Part shown: positions 63,456-64,000 of the stretch, piece after piece
How positions within the stretch are numbered: the stretch's first letter is position 1
Layout: the number at the start of each line of letters is the position of its first letter
Origin: Arthrobacter sp. StoSoilB19
GTDB lineage: Bacteria; Actinomycetota; Actinomycetes; Actinomycetales; Micrococcaceae
Assembly (NCBI RefSeq): GCF_019977275.1
Contig: NZ_AP024650.1
Span: forward strand, 2,356,001-2,420,000
DNA length: 64,000 nt
Direction: 5' to 3'
The notes under the pieces: generated by a model
What the model was told of the DNA's origin: nothing
What the model saw: only the letters and a program-made list of their open reading frames with translations
Database searches by the model: none
Program-made: the position numbers and the translations under genes

Positions 63456-64000
63456 ATGAACAAGAACCGGCTGGAAGCGTTCAGCGACGGTGTCCTGGCG
63501 ATCATCATCACCATCATGGTGCTGGAACTCCATACCCCGGAGGAACCAACGTGGGAAGGTGTGGCCAGCGTCCTGCCCACCCTCTTCAGCTACCTGTTGA
63601 GCTTCGTGTATGTCGGAATCTACTGGAACAACCACCACCACATGATCCATTTGGCGAGCCGCGTTAATGGGGCCATCCTGTGGGCCAACCTCCATCTGTT
63701 GTTCTGGCTGTCGCTGTTTCCTTTTACAACTCGATGGATGGATGAGTCCGGCTTCGCGCAGGTCCCTGTGCTGCTGTACGGGATCAACCTGCTGTGCGCA
63801 GCAATCGCATACTTCATCCTGGAGCGCCGCCTGATTGCTGCTCAAGGCAAGGACGGGGCCCTCGCCAGTGCTGTCGGCCGGGACTGGAAGGGCAAAGCTT
63901 CGCCGCTGATCTATCTCCTTGGCATTGCGCTAACCCCTGTCCAGCCCCTGCTCGGGCTCGCCGTTTACACCATCGTGGCCCTTATCTGGCTGGTGCCGGA
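63456..64000 (+). CDS. TMEM175-type potassium channel-like protein (partial)
   Basis: The N-terminal 181 residues of a TMEM175/DUF1211 membrane protein that continues past the window. MNKNRLEAFSDGVLAIIITI carries the family RxxxFSDG filter-helix motif in the first helix; HHHMIHLASRVNGAILWANL and further hydrophobic helices follow. Bacterial members are K+-permeable channels. ATG 63456 follows AAGGA. Confidence 0.9.
   Translation, partial: MNKNRLEAFSDGVLAIIITIMVLELHTPEEPTWEGVASVLPTLFSYLLSFVYVGIYWNNHHHMIHLASRVNGAILWANLHLLFWLSLFPFTTRWMDESGFAQVPVLLYGINLLCAAIAYFILERRLIAAQGKDGALASAVGRDWKGKASPLIYLLGIALTPVQPLLGLAVYTIVALIWLVP

Overview
The window is 64 kb of high-GC actinobacterial chromosome, most likely from a soil Micrococcaceae of the Arthrobacter/Pseudarthrobacter type. 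Supporting signs are the very high GC, frequent GTG and TTG starts with AGGAGG-type ribosome sites, a phosphatidylinositol-phosphate-type CDP-alcohol transferase, a mycoredoxin-like protein, a DinB-fold thiol-transferase-like protein, actinobacterial DUF families (DUF1918, DUF3040, DUF6504, DUF5129) and a c-di-AMP riboswitch in front of a cell-wall hydrolase. The genus is inference. No rRNA, tRNA, CRISPR array, intact insertion sequence or prophage was seen.

0-28 kb is mostly core and housekeeping DNA. It holds the end of an M3 peptidase gene, then a minus-strand run pdxS, pgsA, HIT protein and thrS, then a DUF6504-dnaE2 mutasome unit behind a LexA-like box. After these come small metabolic and stress genes (chorismate mutase, VOC protein, SRAP peptidase, mycoredoxin, lipoate ligase-like), a PadR-ABC1 kinase pair, a thioesterase, an exo/endonuclease-family protein, a large membrane protein, a Nudix hydrolase, a phosphoesterase and a short-chain dehydrogenase. 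Two secreted cell-wall proteins follow, one under a ydaO (c-di-AMP) riboswitch, then selO, rnz and a DinB-fold gene.

28-58 kb is the striking part: a dense stress island. It holds six universal stress proteins (nine Usp domains), four P-type ATPases of different subfamilies, Hsp20, phosphoenolpyruvate synthase, a hemerythrin-domain protein, a PPOX/FMN-type protein, a flavodoxin, two DUF4389 modules in one membrane protein, a polysaccharide deacetylase, and a DevR(DosR)-like response regulator beside a two-GAF DevS-like histidine kinase. A short motif, GAC(C/T)TT(T/C)GGCCCT, recurs in front of most transcription units. It resembles the mycobacterial DosR box, and the regulator's recognition helix is very close to that of DosR. 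My reading is that most of this island is one DevR-type hypoxia, redox or energy-stress regulon laid out contiguously, with Usp genes paired with ion-pumping ATPases.

58-64 kb holds small hypothetical genes, a predicted modified-DNA endonuclease (PUA-like N-terminus plus HNH), two alpha/beta hydrolases in tandem, a DUF2087 protein, a YciI protein and the start of a TMEM175-type channel gene that runs off the window.
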